This document shows, piece by piece, positions 8,351-16,830 of a DNA stretch of 16,830 nucleotides. Origin of the DNA: Pseudomonadota bacterium (lineage in GTDB: Bacteria > Pseudomonadota > Gammaproteobacteria > Xanthomonadales > Xanthomonadaceae). Under the pieces are notes generated by a model. It was given only the letters and a program-made list of their open reading frames with translations. It was not told the origin of the DNA and searched no databases. Position numbers and translations under genes: made by a program. The stretch spans positions 1 to 16,830 of the forward strand of contig JAEXBT010000064.1 in NCBI GenBank assembly GCA_023393895.1. The letters are read 5' to 3'. Every line of letters begins with the position of its first letter. Position 1 is the first letter of the stretch.

Positions 8351-9074
8351 CGGCCGGTCGCGGGCCCACCATGCGCGCGGCCAGGATGCCGGCTTCGTAC
8401 AGCAGGCACATCGGGATCGCCATCATCACCATCGACAGGCCATCGCCCGGGGTGATGATCATCGCGATGAAGAAGATGGCGATGACCGCGTAGCCGCGCG
8501 CCTGCGCCAGCTGCTTCGGCGTGACCCAGCCGAGCAGCACCAGGATCATGATCGCCACGGGCACCTCGAAGCTCAGCCCCGAGGCCAGCGCGATCACCGC
8601 GACGAAATCGAGATAGCGCGCGATGTCCGGCATCATCGCCACGCCTTCGGGCCGGGTCATCGCGAGGAACTTGAACATCGCAGGCAGCAGCACGAAGTAG
8701 GCGAACGCGCAGCCGGCGTAGAACAGCAGCACCGAGGACACCAGCAGTGGCGCGGCCACGCGCTTCTCGCGGCGGTACAGGCCGGGCGCGACGAACGCCC
8801 AGGCCTGGTAGAGCAGCACCGGCGCGGCGGCGATCATCGCCAGGTACAGGGCGAGCCGCAGCGGCGTGGAGAACGGCGTCAGCGGATCGGTGGCGATCAT
8901 CTGGCTCCCCGCGGGAAGCGCCGCCAGCATCGGTGTGGCAACCATGGTGTACAGGCGGTCGCTGAAGAAGGCGAACACCGCGAACAGCACGATCACCGCG
9001 ATGACCGCCTTGACCAGGCGCGCGCGCAGCTCGACCAGGTGCGACAACCAGCTGCTGGCGGGCATCTCGTTCAT
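8337..9074 (-). CDS. tatC: TatC, twin-arginine translocase receptor subunit
   Basis: The 245-aa product is the polytopic core of the Tat translocase, which binds twin-arginine signal peptides together with TatB and exports folded proteins across the inner membrane. The N-terminal SSWLSHLVELRARLVKA block is the conserved TatC cytosolic head (HLxELRxR). Six membrane spans are visible, and the loop TDPLTPFSTPLRLALYLA and the later TPGDGLSMVMMAIPMCLLYE block are family signatures. The ATG at 9074 overlaps the tatB stop by 4 nt (ATGA). Order tatA-tatB-tatC is standard, with an RDD-family gene overlapping the 3' end. Confidence 0.96.
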   Translation of the reverse strand: MNEMPASSWLSHLVELRARLVKAVIAVIVLFAVFAFFSDRLYTMVATPMLAALPAGSQMIATDPLTPFSTPLRLALYLAMIAAAPVLLYQAWAFVAPGLYRREKRVAAPLLVSSVLLFYAGCAFAYFVLLPAMFKFLAMTRPEGVAMMPDIARYLDFVAVIALASGLSFEVPVAIMILVLLGWVTPKQLAQARGYAVIAIFFIAMIITPGDGLSMVMMAIPMCLLYEAGILAARMVGPRPADATG

Positions 9075-9484
9075 TGGGGCGGGTCCGGAGGATCGCCGGC
9101 CTTGGGCCGCGCGGCATCCTGCGCGGACGCACCGCTCGCGGGCGGCGCCGACGCGGTGATGGAGGCGGCTTCGGTCCGCAGTGCGTCGCTCGCGGCGGCG
9201 GCGGCGCGGTTGATCTCGCGCGCGGCCGCGTCGGCTTCGCCCACGCCCTCGCGCATCGCGGCGCCGGCCTCGTCCAGCGTCTTGCGGGTGTCCTCGAGGC
9301 TCTTGCGCAGTTCCTCGTCGGCCAGTTCGCGCTCGAACTGCGACTTCACCTCGAACCAGTGCGCGCGGGCGCGTCGCACCCATAGCCCGGCGAACTGCGC
9401 GGCGCGCGGCAGGCGCTCGGGGCCGAGCACCAGCAACGCCACCACCGCAAGGATGACGAGTTCCGGGAAGCTGATCTCAAACAT
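9071..9484 (-). CDS. tatB: TatB, twin-arginine translocase subunit
   Basis: The 137-aa product has the TatB plan: an N-terminal membrane helix with a polar glutamate (MFEISFPELVILAVVALLVL, E8), the LGPERLPR hinge (20-27), an amphipathic helix, then a charged coiled region (about 40-95) and a Pro/Ala-rich, probably disordered tail. TatB partners TatC in recognising twin-arginine signal peptides. The start at 9484 lies 23 nt after tatA, preceded by a G-rich stretch (GGCGGGG) that may serve as ribosome site. A small CCCCGCCGGGG hairpin (9494-9504) lies in the same gap. The stop overlaps the tatC start. Confidence 0.95.
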   Translation of the reverse strand: MFEISFPELVILAVVALLVLGPERLPRAAQFAGLWVRRARAHWFEVKSQFERELADEELRKSLEDTRKTLDEAGAAMREGVGEADAAAREINRAAAAASDALRTEAASITASAPPASGASAQDAARPKAGDPPDPPQ

Positions 9485-9507
9485 CGCGGTACACCCCGCC
9501 GGGGCGA

Positions 9508-9723
9508 TCAGGGATCGCGCGGCGGCACGCGGTCCTGCGTGGCTTCGTCACGCTGCTGCGTGGTCGCATCGTCCTCGTGCGGCAGCTGCTCGGGCTCCTT
9601 CATGCCCTTCTTGAAGCCCTTGACCGCACCGCCCAGGTCCTCACCGATGTTGCGCAGCCGTTTGGTGCCGAAGATCAGCAGCACGATGACCAGGAAGATG
9701 AGAAGTTCGCGCCATCCAAACAT
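9508..9723 (-). CDS. tatA: TatA, twin-arginine translocase pore-forming subunit
   Basis: The 71-aa product has one N-terminal membrane helix (about 4-18), the FGTKRL hinge (F18-G19) and the amphipathic helix ending in KGFKKGM, followed by an acidic tail. TatA oligomerises to open a path for folded substrates. The ATG at 9723 is preferred over an in-frame TTG at 9738 because it puts the hydrophobic helix directly at the N-terminus as in other TatA proteins. A weak GGACGG stretch precedes it. It is the first gene of tatABC, 57 bp after the SYLF gene; a TATCCT box in that gap may give tat its own promoter. Confidence 0.95.
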   Translation of the reverse strand: MFGWRELLIFLVIVLLIFGTKRLRNIGEDLGGAVKGFKKGMKEPEQLPHEDDATTQQRDEATQDRVPPRDP

Positions 9724-9754
9724 GGGGCCGTCCGGCAAACTCGGGATTGAAGGC

Positions 9755-9760
9755 AGGATA
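9755..9760 (-). promoter_or_regulatory. candidate -10 box (TATCCT) for tatABC
   Basis: TATCCT, read leftward, lies 31 nt upstream of the tatA ATG and shares GGTATCCTGC with the element before hemH. A weak -35 candidate CTGACC (complement of 9779-9784) has an 18-nt spacer. Confidence 0.4.
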
Positions 9761-9775
9761 CCGCAGCCGTGCGGT
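9760..9775 (-). terminator. small hairpin between the SYLF gene and tatA
   Basis: ACCGCA (9760-9765) pairs with TGCGGT (9770-9775), a 6-bp stem with a 4-nt loop, 5 nt after the SYLF stop codon. No T-run follows on the leftward strand. It may reduce read-through into tatA, but overlaps the candidate tat promoter by one base. Confidence 0.25.
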
Positions 9776-9780
9776 GGCGG

Positions 9781-10599
9781 TCAGGGCAGCGGTGTGGTCC
9801 TGACCTCGCCCTCGTCCTTCTTCGGCTCGGTGGCCGGGGCCGGTGCCACGGGCGCGGTGGATGTCGCGGGCTGCGCGACCGGTGCGTTGACCGGCATTTC
9901 TTCCGGCTCCGCACGGCGCGCACGCGCGGTGGCCGAGGCCTGCTCCAGTGCGCCGCGCAGGCCAGCGACTGCCTCGCTGACCGCCTGCGGCGCGCGGTTC
10001 TCGAAGATCATCCGCGGCGTCGCGCCGGCGCCATAGGTGGCGACGTTGGCCTCGTCGTCGATGCGCAGCACGCCGCCATCGAGCGCGATCCCGGCGAACA
10101 GCCCGCGCGAACGCGACCACGACCAGATCTCGGCCTTGAACTGGCCGTCAGTGGCCGCCGCGGCATTGCGCCCCACCGGGCCGGCGGCGACCGCCGCATC
10201 GGCGCCAAGGGTGAACTTGCCGTTGACGATGTCCTGTACGCCGCGGTCGTTGCGCACCACCATGATCACGTCCGAGGACTGCACGCCGGCCTGGAAGCCC
10301 ACGCTGCCGCCCATCAGCCTGACGAAGACCGGGTTGGACCAGCTGCCGTCGGCAGTCTTCACCGACATCAGGCCCAGCCCGCGGCGACCGCCGAAGATCA
10401 GCCCGGCCTTGACCGTATCGGGCACGATGATGATGCCGCGTGCCTCGTCGAACAGCTTGTCGGGGATGGCGGATTCGGGAATTGCCAGGCTCTCGTTCAA
10501 TACCCGCACCGCGTTGCGGGCGCGGCTGTCCTCTGCCTCGCCGGCGAAGGCGGGCGCGGTGGCGAGCAGGATGGCGAGGGCGAGCGCGGCACGGCGCAT
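9781..10599 (-). CDS. exported SYLF-domain (Ysc84-like) lipid-binding protein
   Basis: The 272-aa product has a signal peptide (1-19, cleavage after AFA) and a SYLF domain covering about residues 25-215. Family features are EARGIIIVPDTVKAGLIFGG, GLMSVKTADGSWSNPVFV, GGSVGFQAGVQSSDVIMVV and the RGLFAGIALDGGVLRIDD block. A Pro/Ala/Glu-rich tail (about 228-272) looks disordered. SYLF domains bind phosphoinositides in eukaryotes; the role of bacterial, exported forms is not well established. The ATG at 10599 is supported by the signal peptide and a TGGAG ribosome site about 7 nt upstream. It is divergent from hemH and leads into tatABC on the same strand. The domain call is firm, the physiological role is not. 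Confidence 0.88.
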   Translation of the reverse strand: MRRAALALAILLATAPAFAGEAEDSRARNAVRVLNESLAIPESAIPDKLFDEARGIIIVPDTVKAGLIFGGRRGLGLMSVKTADGSWSNPVFVRLMGGSVGFQAGVQSSDVIMVVRNDRGVQDIVNGKFTLGADAAVAAGPVGRNAAAATDGQFKAEIWSWSRSRGLFAGIALDGGVLRIDDEANVATYGAGATPRMIFENRAPQAVSEAVAGLRGALEQASATARARRAEPEEMPVNAPVAQPATSTAPVAPAPATEPKKDEGEVRTTPLP

Positions 10600-10629
10600 G
10601 GGCGACTCCAGGACGCAGGGGATGCCGGC

Positions 10630-10635
10630 AGGATA
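10630..10635 (-). promoter_or_regulatory. candidate -10 box (TATCCT) for the SYLF gene
   Basis: TATCCT within GGCTATCCTGCCGG, read leftward, lies 30 nt before the ATG at 10599, leaving room for the TGGAG ribosome site. No clear -35 hexamer is seen at 17 nt (CGGTTT). Confidence 0.45.
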
Positions 10636-10699
10636 GCCGCTCGCCCGTGGGCAAACCGGCCGCCGGATGAACCGCGGCACTCCGGACGGCGGCGCACGG

Positions 10700-10705
10700 T
10701 ATCCT
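10700..10705 (+). promoter_or_regulatory. candidate -10 box (TATCCT) for hemH
   Basis: TATCCT within CACGGTATCCTGCGCG ends 8 nt before the hemH ATG. A start site 6-8 nt downstream would fall on or next to the start codon, giving a leaderless mRNA, which agrees with the absence of a Shine-Dalgarno sequence. Confidence 0.45.
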
Positions 10706-10713
10706 GCGCGGCC

Positions 10714-11691
10714 ATGGTTTCGCCCACGCCCCCCACGGCCCGCCGCGGCCTCGTGCTCGTCAACCTCGGTACCCCGGCCGCACCGAGCGCCGCCGCGGTG
10801 TCGGCGTACCTGCGCGAATTCCTGCTCGACCGCCGCGTGGTGCAGATCCCGCGACTGATCTGGAAGCCACTGCTGGAGCACGTGATCCTGCCGCGGCGCA
10901 GCCCGGTGGTGGCGGAAAAGTACGCCGAAGTGTGGATGGATGGCGGATCGCCGCTGCTGGTGCATACGCAACGGCTGGCCGCCGCGGTGCAGGCGCAGCT
11001 GCCCGCCGTGGCGGTGCGCGCGGCGATGCGCTACGGGCAGCCCGCCCTGGCCGGCGTGTTGCGCGAGCTGGCCGATGCCGGCATCGACGACATCCACGTG
11101 CTGCCGCTGTATCCGCAGTATTCGACCACCACTACCGCGGCGGTCGAGGACGTGGTCGATACGATGCGCCCGCAGTTGCCACGGACAAGGATCGGCAGCG
11201 TGCGCGATTACCACTGCGATCCGCGCTGGCTCGATGCGGTCGCCGACTCGATCCGCACGCACTGGGCCCGCCACGGTCGCGGCGAGCGATTGCTGATGTC
11301 CTTCCACGGCATCCCCGAGCGGCTGGTGCGCGCCGGCGATCCGTATGCCGCGCAATGCGAGGCCAGCACGCGGGCGATTGCCGAGGCGCTCGGCATCGCG
11401 CGTGGCGAGGTGCTGCTGACCTACCAGTCGCGCTTCGGCCGCGAGCGCTGGCTGCAGCCCTACACCCTGCCGACGATCGAGCAACTCGGCCGCGAGGGTG
11501 TCGCCACGCTCGATGTCGCCTGCCCGGGCTTCGCGGTGGACTGCCTGGAAACGCTGGAGGAGATCGCGATGCAGAACGCCGATGCATTCCAAGCGGCCGG
11601 CGGCGGCGCACTCCGCTACATCCCCTGCCTCAACGATGATCACGCCCATGCCACGGCGCTGGCCGCGATCTCCACTAACGCATTCGCATGA
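10714..11691 (+). CDS. hemH: ferrochelatase
   Basis: The 325-aa product inserts ferrous iron into protoporphyrin IX, the last step of protoheme synthesis. Family blocks are LVLVNLGTPAAP (13-24), AEKYAEVWMDGGSPLLVHT, VLPLYPQYSTTTTAAVED, the catalytic-histidine motif LLMSFHGIPERL (H198), TYQSRFGRERWLQPYT and CPGFAVDCLETLEEI with the conserved glutamate E279. The ATG at 10714 has no ribosome site but has a TATCCT box ending 8 nt upstream. The stop overlaps the next gene's start (ATGA), so the two form an operon. It is divergent from the SYLF gene across 114 bp. Confidence 0.96.
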   Translation: MVSPTPPTARRGLVLVNLGTPAAPSAAAVSAYLREFLLDRRVVQIPRLIWKPLLEHVILPRRSPVVAEKYAEVWMDGGSPLLVHTQRLAAAVQAQLPAVAVRAAMRYGQPALAGVLRELADAGIDDIHVLPLYPQYSTTTTAAVEDVVDTMRPQLPRTRIGSVRDYHCDPRWLDAVADSIRTHWARHGRGERLLMSFHGIPERLVRAGDPYAAQCEASTRAIAEALGIARGEVLLTYQSRFGRERWLQPYTLPTIEQLGREGVATLDVACPGFAVDCLETLEEIAMQNADAFQAAGGGALRYIPCLNDDHAHATALAAISTNAFA

Positions 11692-12542
11692 GCCTCGAAC
11701 TTTCCGAAACCCGCATCGACATTCCCCTTGGCCGCATCACCGGTCTGCGTGGCGGCCGTGACGGCGCAGCCCGGGTGCTGGCACTGCATGGCTGGCTGGA
11801 CAACGCCGCGAGCTTCGTGCCGCTGGCCGCACACCTGGACGACATCGAGCTTGTCGCCATCGACCTGCCCGGCCACGGGCGCAGCGTGCATCTGCCCCCG
11901 GGCGCGCACTACACCTTCGAGGCGGCCGTGCACCACGTGCTCGATGTCGCCGATGCACTGGGCTGGACGCGCTTCCGCCTGCTCGGTCATTCGATGGGCG
12001 CGGGCATCGCCAGTCTGGTCGCGGCCTCGGCGCCGGAGCGGATCGAGCGGCTGGCCTGCATCGAGGCGCTCGGCGGCCTGGCCCATCCCGCGGAAGATGC
12101 GGCAAGGCGGATGCGTGAATCAGTCGCCGCCTCGCGCGCGCTGGGCGACAAGGCCAAGCGCGTGTTCGCCTCGCCCGAGCCGGCGATCCAGGCCCGAATG
12201 CGCGCCAACCAGATGAGCGAGCCGGTGGCGCGGCTGATCGTCGAGCGCGGCATCGCACCGGCGGACGGCGGCTGGGCGTGGTCGAGCGACCAGCGCCTGA
12301 CCGTGCCCACGTTCCTGCGTCCGGTGGATGCCCAGATCGACGCGCTGGTCGCCGGCATCGAATGCCCGACGCGCGTGGTCTTCGCCGAGCCTGCGCAGTC
12401 CTACCTGCCGGACGACGTGCGCCGCCGCTACGCCGCCTGCCTGCGCGATGGCGAGATGATCGTGCTGCCCGGCACGCACCATCTGCACATGGAAACACCG
12501 GCCGAGGTCGCCACGGCGATCGGCGCGTTCATCGCCGGCTGA
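11688..12542 (+). CDS. alpha/beta hydrolase of unknown substrate
   Basis: The 284-aa product is a complete alpha/beta-hydrolase fold enzyme. The oxyanion-hole region is LALHGWLDNA (31-40), the AIDLPGHGRS strand turn follows (58-66), the nucleophile elbow is GHSMGAG (S102), and the late histidine lies in GTHHLHMETP (H264, H265 or H267). This pattern resembles the serine-hydrolase-like (SERHL/MEST-type) group, mostly without known substrates. The acid residue cannot be assigned with certainty by eye. The start overlaps the hemH stop (ATGA), so it is translated from the hemH mRNA; no separate ribosome site is evident. The gene ends 5 nt from the stop codon of the convergent response-regulator gene. 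Confidence 0.88.
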   Translation: MSLELSETRIDIPLGRITGLRGGRDGAARVLALHGWLDNAASFVPLAAHLDDIELVAIDLPGHGRSVHLPPGAHYTFEAAVHHVLDVADALGWTRFRLLGHSMGAGIASLVAASAPERIERLACIEALGGLAHPAEDAARRMRESVAASRALGDKAKRVFASPEPAIQARMRANQMSEPVARLIVERGIAPADGGWAWSSDQRLTVPTFLRPVDAQIDALVAGIECPTRVVFAEPAQSYLPDDVRRRYAACLRDGEMIVLPGTHHLHMETPAEVATAIGAFIAG

Positions 12543-12547
12543 CCGGC

Positions 12548-13243
12548 CTATTCGAGTTCTTCGGGCGGCGCCTCGACGCTGTCCGGGTCCACCGCCAGGC
12601 GGCCGGCGATCAGCACGGCCTGGGTGCGGTTGCTGGCACCGAGCTTGCGCAGGATCGCGGTCATGTGCGCCTTGATGGTCGCTTCGGACACGCCAAGGTC
12701 GTAGGCGATCTGCTTGTTGAGCTGGCCGGTGGAGAGCATCTGCAGCACGCGGAACTGCTGCGGCGTGAGCTCGCTGATCCGGCGTGCGATGTCACGTTCG
12801 CCCTCGTCGGCGACCCGCGCGGCAGCAAGCGCGGACGCGGGCGCCCAGCGTTCACCGTCCATCACCTGGCGCAGCGCCTCGCCGATACCGGCCGCGTCTG
12901 TCGACTTGGGGATGAAGCCCATCGCGCCGTGGTCGAGCGCGCGCCGCATCAGCGCCGGCTCCTCGCGCGCGGACACCATCACGATCGGCAGTTGCGGATG
13001 CTGGGCGCGCAGGTGGACCAGCGCGGACAGGCCCTGCACGCCGGGCATGGTCAGGTCCAGCAGCAACAGGTCGGCATCCGGCGCCGCATCCACCATCGCG
13101 TAGAGGCCGTTGGCATCCTCGGCCTCGCGCAGTTCCGCGCCCGGCAGGATGCGGGTGATGGCGCTGCGCAGCGCCTCGCGGAACAGCGGATGGTCGTCGG
13201 CGATCAGGATGGTCGGCACCCAGTGATGATGCCCGAAATCCAT
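12548..13243 (-). CDS. NarL/LuxR-type response regulator, CrbR/ErdR-like
   Basis: The 231-aa product has a receiver domain (about 10-125) with acidic pocket D16/D17, phospho-acceptor D63 (LLLLDLTMPG), S91 and K113, and a LuxR-type helix-turn-helix (about 155-215) with LTPQQFRVLQMLSTG and LNKQIAYDLGVSEATIKAH. The HTH and receiver resemble CrbR/ErdR, the regulator that activates acs and acetate-use genes in Pseudomonas and Vibrio. Its place 11 nt after acs supports that role. The ATG at 13243 has a GAGGG ribosome site in the acs 3' end; an in-frame GTG (codon 9) directly before the receiver domain is an alternative. The cognate CrbS-type sensor kinase is not in the window. Confidence 0.9.
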   Translation of the reverse strand: MDFGHHHWVPTILIADDHPLFREALRSAITRILPGAELREAEDANGLYAMVDAAPDADLLLLDLTMPGVQGLSALVHLRAQHPQLPIVMVSAREEPALMRRALDHGAMGFIPKSTDAAGIGEALRQVMDGERWAPASALAAARVADEGERDIARRISELTPQQFRVLQMLSTGQLNKQIAYDLGVSEATIKAHMTAILRKLGASNRTQAVLIAGRLAVDPDSVEAPPEELE

Positions 13244-13254
13244 CGCGATCGCCC

Positions 13255-15216
<1,962 letters not shown>

Positions 15217-15275
15217 GGCGTTCTCCGTTGCGTTCGATGTGGGGATCGAGTGTGACGCAATCGCGGTCCAGCGGG

Positions 15276-15304
15276 TTTAGACGTTGGTCGATGCTGCACC
15301 GCAA
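15276..15304 (-). promoter_or_regulatory. candidate sigma70-type promoter for acs
   Basis: Read leftward, TTGCGG (complement of 15299-15304) and TCTAAA (complement of 15276-15281) are separated by 17 nt. They match the -35 and -10 consensus at 3 and 4 of 6 positions. The predicted 5' UTR is about 50 nt. The match is moderate and other placements are possible. Confidence 0.4.
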
Positions 15305-15313
15305 CTTCGACCA
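15285..15313. promoter_or_regulatory. inverted repeat, candidate operator between acs and the porin gene
   Basis: TGGTCGA (15285-15291) and TCGACCA (15307-15313) are perfect inverted copies separated by 15 nt. Allowing one T-T mismatch, the arms extend to 10 nt each (15282-15291 and 15307-15316, 9 of 10 paired). The repeat lies near the centre of the divergent region. One arm falls between the candidate acs -35 and -10 boxes and the other just upstream of the -35 box. The 22-nt arm-to-arm period suits a dimeric protein binding one face of DNA over two turns. A hairpin is the alternative reading. Confidence 0.5.
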
Positions 15314-15396
15314 TCGGCGAATAGTCGGCGTGGATCAATGCGCGGACGCTCGGTGTGGCTGGATGCTTCGTCCACCATCGACGACGGGAACGACCC

Positions 15397-16764
15397 ATGA
15401 AGACAACTCACCGCAAGCAGTGGCTGGGGCTTTGCGTGGCGCTGGCACTTGCCGCGCCCGGCATGGCGCTGGCGCAGACCGCGAAGGAAAAGGAGCTGGA
15501 GGCACGTATCGCGCAGCTGGAGAAGGTGGTGGCGCAACTCACCGCGCAACAGCAGCAGACCGAGCAGCAGGTGGTCGAGGCGCGGCAGGAAGTCGCTGCG
15601 GCGAAGGCGGAAGTGCAGACAAGGCCCGCGCAGGCGCCGGCCGCCAATCCGATCCAGGCTAGCACCATCGTGCCCGCGGCCAATCGCGGCACCACGTTCA
15701 CCTACGGCGGCTTCATCAAGCTCGATGCGATGCTGACCGACACCGACAGCGGCAAGATCGCCGACGGCAGTGCCGGCCGCATGTTCTACCTGCCCTCGGC
15801 CATCCCGGTCGGCGGCCAGGCGGCGGTCGATCCCTACACCGATTTCGGCGCCCAGTTCTCGCGCTTCTGGTTCAGCGCCGATCACGTCACCGACGCCGGC
15901 GACAAGATCAAGGCCTATATCGAGGCCGACTTCTTCGGCGGCGGCAGCAACAACATCGGCAACGAGACCAGCACCAACACCCACGCGGTGACGCTACGCC
16001 AGGCCTACGTGAGCTGGAACGAATGGCTCGCCGGCCAGACCTGGTCCAATTTCATGGATGTGGCCGCGCTGCCGGACGCGGTGGATTTCGTCGGCGTCAC
16101 CGATGGCACCGTGTTCGTGCGCCAGGCGCAGATCCGCTACAGCAAGGGGCCATGGTCGTTCTCACTTGAGAATCCGCAGACCATCGTCACGCCGTTCCAG
16201 TCACCGGGCGCGCGCTACAGCAGTGGCGACAATGCCTTTCCGGATGTCACCGGGCGCTGGCAGACGAAGGGCGACTGGGGCCATTTCTCGGTTGCCGCGC
16301 TGCTGCGCCAGTACAAGGTGCCGACCGACTACACGCAGGGCGGCGCGATCAGCGTGTCCGGCAAGCTCAACCTCGGCGCTAGCGACGACATCCGCTACGC
16401 GCTCAACGCCGGCGAAGGCATCGGCCGCTATCTTGCCTTCGGCCTGGGGCCCGACGTGGCGATCGACGTGGCCGGCAACCTGCACCCGATCGGCGGCGCC
16501 GGCGGCTTCGTTGCCTGGCGACATGCCTTCGGCCCGAAGTTGCGCAGCAACCTGATGTACTCGACCGCACGCTTCGACAACGACACCGACCTGACCGGGC
16601 TCGGCATCACCCGCAGTGCGCAGTCGATCCACGCCAACCTCATCTGGTCGCCGATCCCGAAGCTCGATGTCGGCGCCGAGATCGGCTGGGGCGAGCGCAC
16701 GCAAGAGAATGGCGCGGAGGGCGACCTCAAGCGCGTCCACACCACCGTCAAGTACAGCTTCTGA
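15397..16764 (+). CDS. DcaP-family trimeric outer-membrane porin
   Basis: The 455-aa product has a signal peptide (1-26, cleavage after ALA), a coiled-coil region (about 28-75, KEKELEARIAQLEKVVAQL then Gln-rich heptads), a Pro/Ala linker and a beta-barrel from about residue 97 (TYGGFIKLDAM) to a C-terminal phenylalanine (HTTVKYSF), the usual BAM recognition end. This plan matches DcaP-type porins, trimers whose Acinetobacter member passes dicarboxylates and other small anions. Divergent placement from acs suggests uptake of organic acids, but the substrate is inferred. The ATG at 15397 starts the signal peptide and has a GGGAA sequence about 7 nt upstream. A strong GC hairpin follows the stop. 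Confidence 0.85.
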   Translation: MKTTHRKQWLGLCVALALAAPGMALAQTAKEKELEARIAQLEKVVAQLTAQQQQTEQQVVEARQEVAAAKAEVQTRPAQAPAANPIQASTIVPAANRGTTFTYGGFIKLDAMLTDTDSGKIADGSAGRMFYLPSAIPVGGQAAVDPYTDFGAQFSRFWFSADHVTDAGDKIKAYIEADFFGGGSNNIGNETSTNTHAVTLRQAYVSWNEWLAGQTWSNFMDVAALPDAVDFVGVTDGTVFVRQAQIRYSKGPWSFSLENPQTIVTPFQSPGARYSSGDNAFPDVTGRWQTKGDWGHFSVAALLRQYKVPTDYTQGGAISVSGKLNLGASDDIRYALNAGEGIGRYLAFGLGPDVAIDVAGNLHPIGGAGGFVAWRHAFGPKLRSNLMYSTARFDNDTDLTGLGITRSAQSIHANLIWSPIPKLDVGAEIGWGERTQENGAEGDLKRVHTTVKYSF

Positions 16765-16769
16765 TCCAC

Positions 16770-16794
16770 GCGGGCGGGGTGTCCCCCCGCCTGC
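16770..16794 (+). terminator. GC-rich hairpin after the porin gene
   Basis: GGCGGGG (16773-16779) pairs with CCCCGCC (16785-16791) around a 5-nt loop. The stem extends outward by C16771-G16793, G16770-C16794 and a G-U pair, to 10 bp. No T-run follows, so it may be a weak terminator or an mRNA 3' stabiliser before the next gene. Confidence 0.45.
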
Positions 16795-16819
16795 ATCACT
16801 TCCGCACCGGAGAGCCCGC

Positions 16820-16830
16820 ATGTCACCACC
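16820..16830 (+). CDS. probable start of a further gene (first 3-4 codons only)
   Basis: An ATG at 16820 follows a good ribosome site (GGAGAG, 16809-16814) with a 5-nt spacer. The sequence starts Met-Ser-Pro and leaves the window. The product cannot be identified. From the acetate-use context, a DUF485 (YjcH)/ActP-type acetate transport gene would be one candidate; that is inference from neighbours only. Confidence 0.45.

Noticed and set aside
9724..9738. Upstream TTG start adding five residues to TatA
   Set aside because: The ATG at 9723 gives the normal TatA N-terminus; the extra residues (Pro-Asp-Gly-Pro) precede the membrane helix without parallel in the family.
10659..10693. Inverted repeat GCCGCCG / CGGCGGC between the SYLF gene and hemH
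   Set aside because: The arms are simple GC-rich sequence, 21 nt apart, and likely due to chance.

Overview
The window is ordinary core chromosome of a GC-rich gammaproteobacterium. Gene content and protein sequence fit the Xanthomonadaceae (Lysobacteraceae) best: glyQS, tamAB, tatABC, hemH, acs with a LuxR-type regulator, and a DcaP-type porin. A Luteimonas/Lysobacter-like genus is a reasonable guess, but the window alone cannot settle it. Fourteen genes were identified, two of them cut by the window edges. I see no rRNA, tRNA, CRISPR array, insertion sequence, prophage or att site. No stretch longer than about 185 bases lacks a gene.

Left part, leftward transcription (1-5913): glyQ and glyS (two-subunit glycyl-tRNA synthetase, start and stop codons overlapping), then tamA and the first 299 codons of tamB (outer-membrane/inner-membrane pair for outer-membrane biogenesis). 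tamB starts with GTG, overlaps the tamA stop and runs off the left edge. A 63-bp AT-rich gap (5914-5976) holds back-to-back promoters for glyQ and for a rightward pair, a free-standing class I glutamine amidotransferase and a BPSS1780-family membrane protein (5977-7657).

Middle part, leftward (7658-10599): a SYLF-domain exported protein, then tatA, tatB and tatC (twin-arginine translocase) and an RDD-family membrane protein overlapping tatC. The RDD gene meets the rightward membrane-protein gene with no gap at all: the two stop codons form TGATCA. A 114-bp divergent region separates the SYLF gene from hemH (ferrochelatase), which is coupled by an ATGA overlap to an alpha/beta hydrolase gene (10714-12542).

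Right part (12548-16830): an acetate-use block. acs (acetyl-CoA synthetase) and, 11 nt downstream, a NarL/LuxR-type response regulator resembling CrbR/ErdR are read leftward. A DcaP-type outer-membrane porin is read rightward from a shared 180-bp intergenic region that carries an inverted repeat. A further gene appears to start at 16820.

I found no new multi-gene system. The most useful leads are regulatory. A TATCCT element recurs upstream of tamA, tatA, the SYLF gene and hemH, and sits so close to the tamA and hemH start codons that leaderless mRNAs are likely. A 7-bp inverted repeat straddles a candidate acs -35 box between acs and the porin gene. A low-GC, apparently inserted segment lies inside glyS. 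All functional statements come from recognising protein families by eye; no searches were run.
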